Shown: piece by piece, positions 5,939 to 5,940 of the stretch
How the letters are laid out: every line of letters starts with the position of its first letter
Position numbering within the stretch: position 1 is the first letter of the stretch
Origin: DAOTXK01 sp034435395
GTDB taxonomy: Bacteria; Chloroflexota; Anaerolineae; Aggregatilineales; Ch27
Assembly (NCBI GenBank): GCA_034435395.1
Contig: DAOTXK010000308.1
Span: forward strand, 1 to 5,940
Length of the DNA stretch: 5,940 bases
Reading direction: 5' to 3'
Program-made: the position numbers and the translations under genes
Notes under the pieces: model-generated
Told to the model about the DNA's origin: nothing
Database searches by the model: none
What the model saw: the letters and a program-made list of their open reading frames with translations, nothing else

Positions 5939-5940
5939 CG

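Overview
This GC-rich window shows no phage, transposon, CRISPR or RNA gene. It reads as ordinary chromosome from a free-living bacterium. The densely packed, mostly long proteins, the GC-rich codons and the style of the membrane glycosyltransferases would fit Chloroflexota (Anaerolineae-like). That assignment rests on the look of the proteins only and is tentative.

Layout: (1) 1-1194, minus strand: the N-terminal 398 residues of a LacZ-type GH2 beta-galactosidase, running off the left edge before its catalytic glutamates. (2) 1195-1359: a 165-bp intergenic region with two notable secondary structures. One is a 43-nt stem-loop just after the preceding gene. The other is a 9-bp inverted repeat that would bury the very strong lacZ Shine-Dalgarno and start codon. 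(3) 1360-2907/2919, minus strand: a complete polytopic GT-C-type glycosyltransferase-like membrane protein. (4) 2920-3024: a short divergent intergenic region with a plausible extended -10 promoter facing right. (5) 3025-4299, plus strand: a complete YcaQ/AlkX-type winged-helix DNA glycosylase carrying the QxD catalytic motif. (6) 4296-5843, minus strand: a second GT-C-type membrane protein, tail to tail with the glycosylase (4-bp overlap). (7) 5843-5938, minus strand: the last 31 codons of another protein whose stop overlaps the next start as TGATG.

The genes do not form one obvious pathway. The two membrane glycosyltransferase-like genes suggest polyprenyl-phosphate-sugar-dependent decoration of lipids, glycans or proteins at the outer face of the membrane. 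The beta-galactosidase is cytosolic carbohydrate catabolism, and the DNA glycosylase is a stand-alone repair gene on the opposite strand. I see no clear evidence of a new multi-gene system. The most worthwhile signal is the structured lacZ leader, where SD sequestration, an alternative hairpin and a tiny upstream ORF occupy the same bases.
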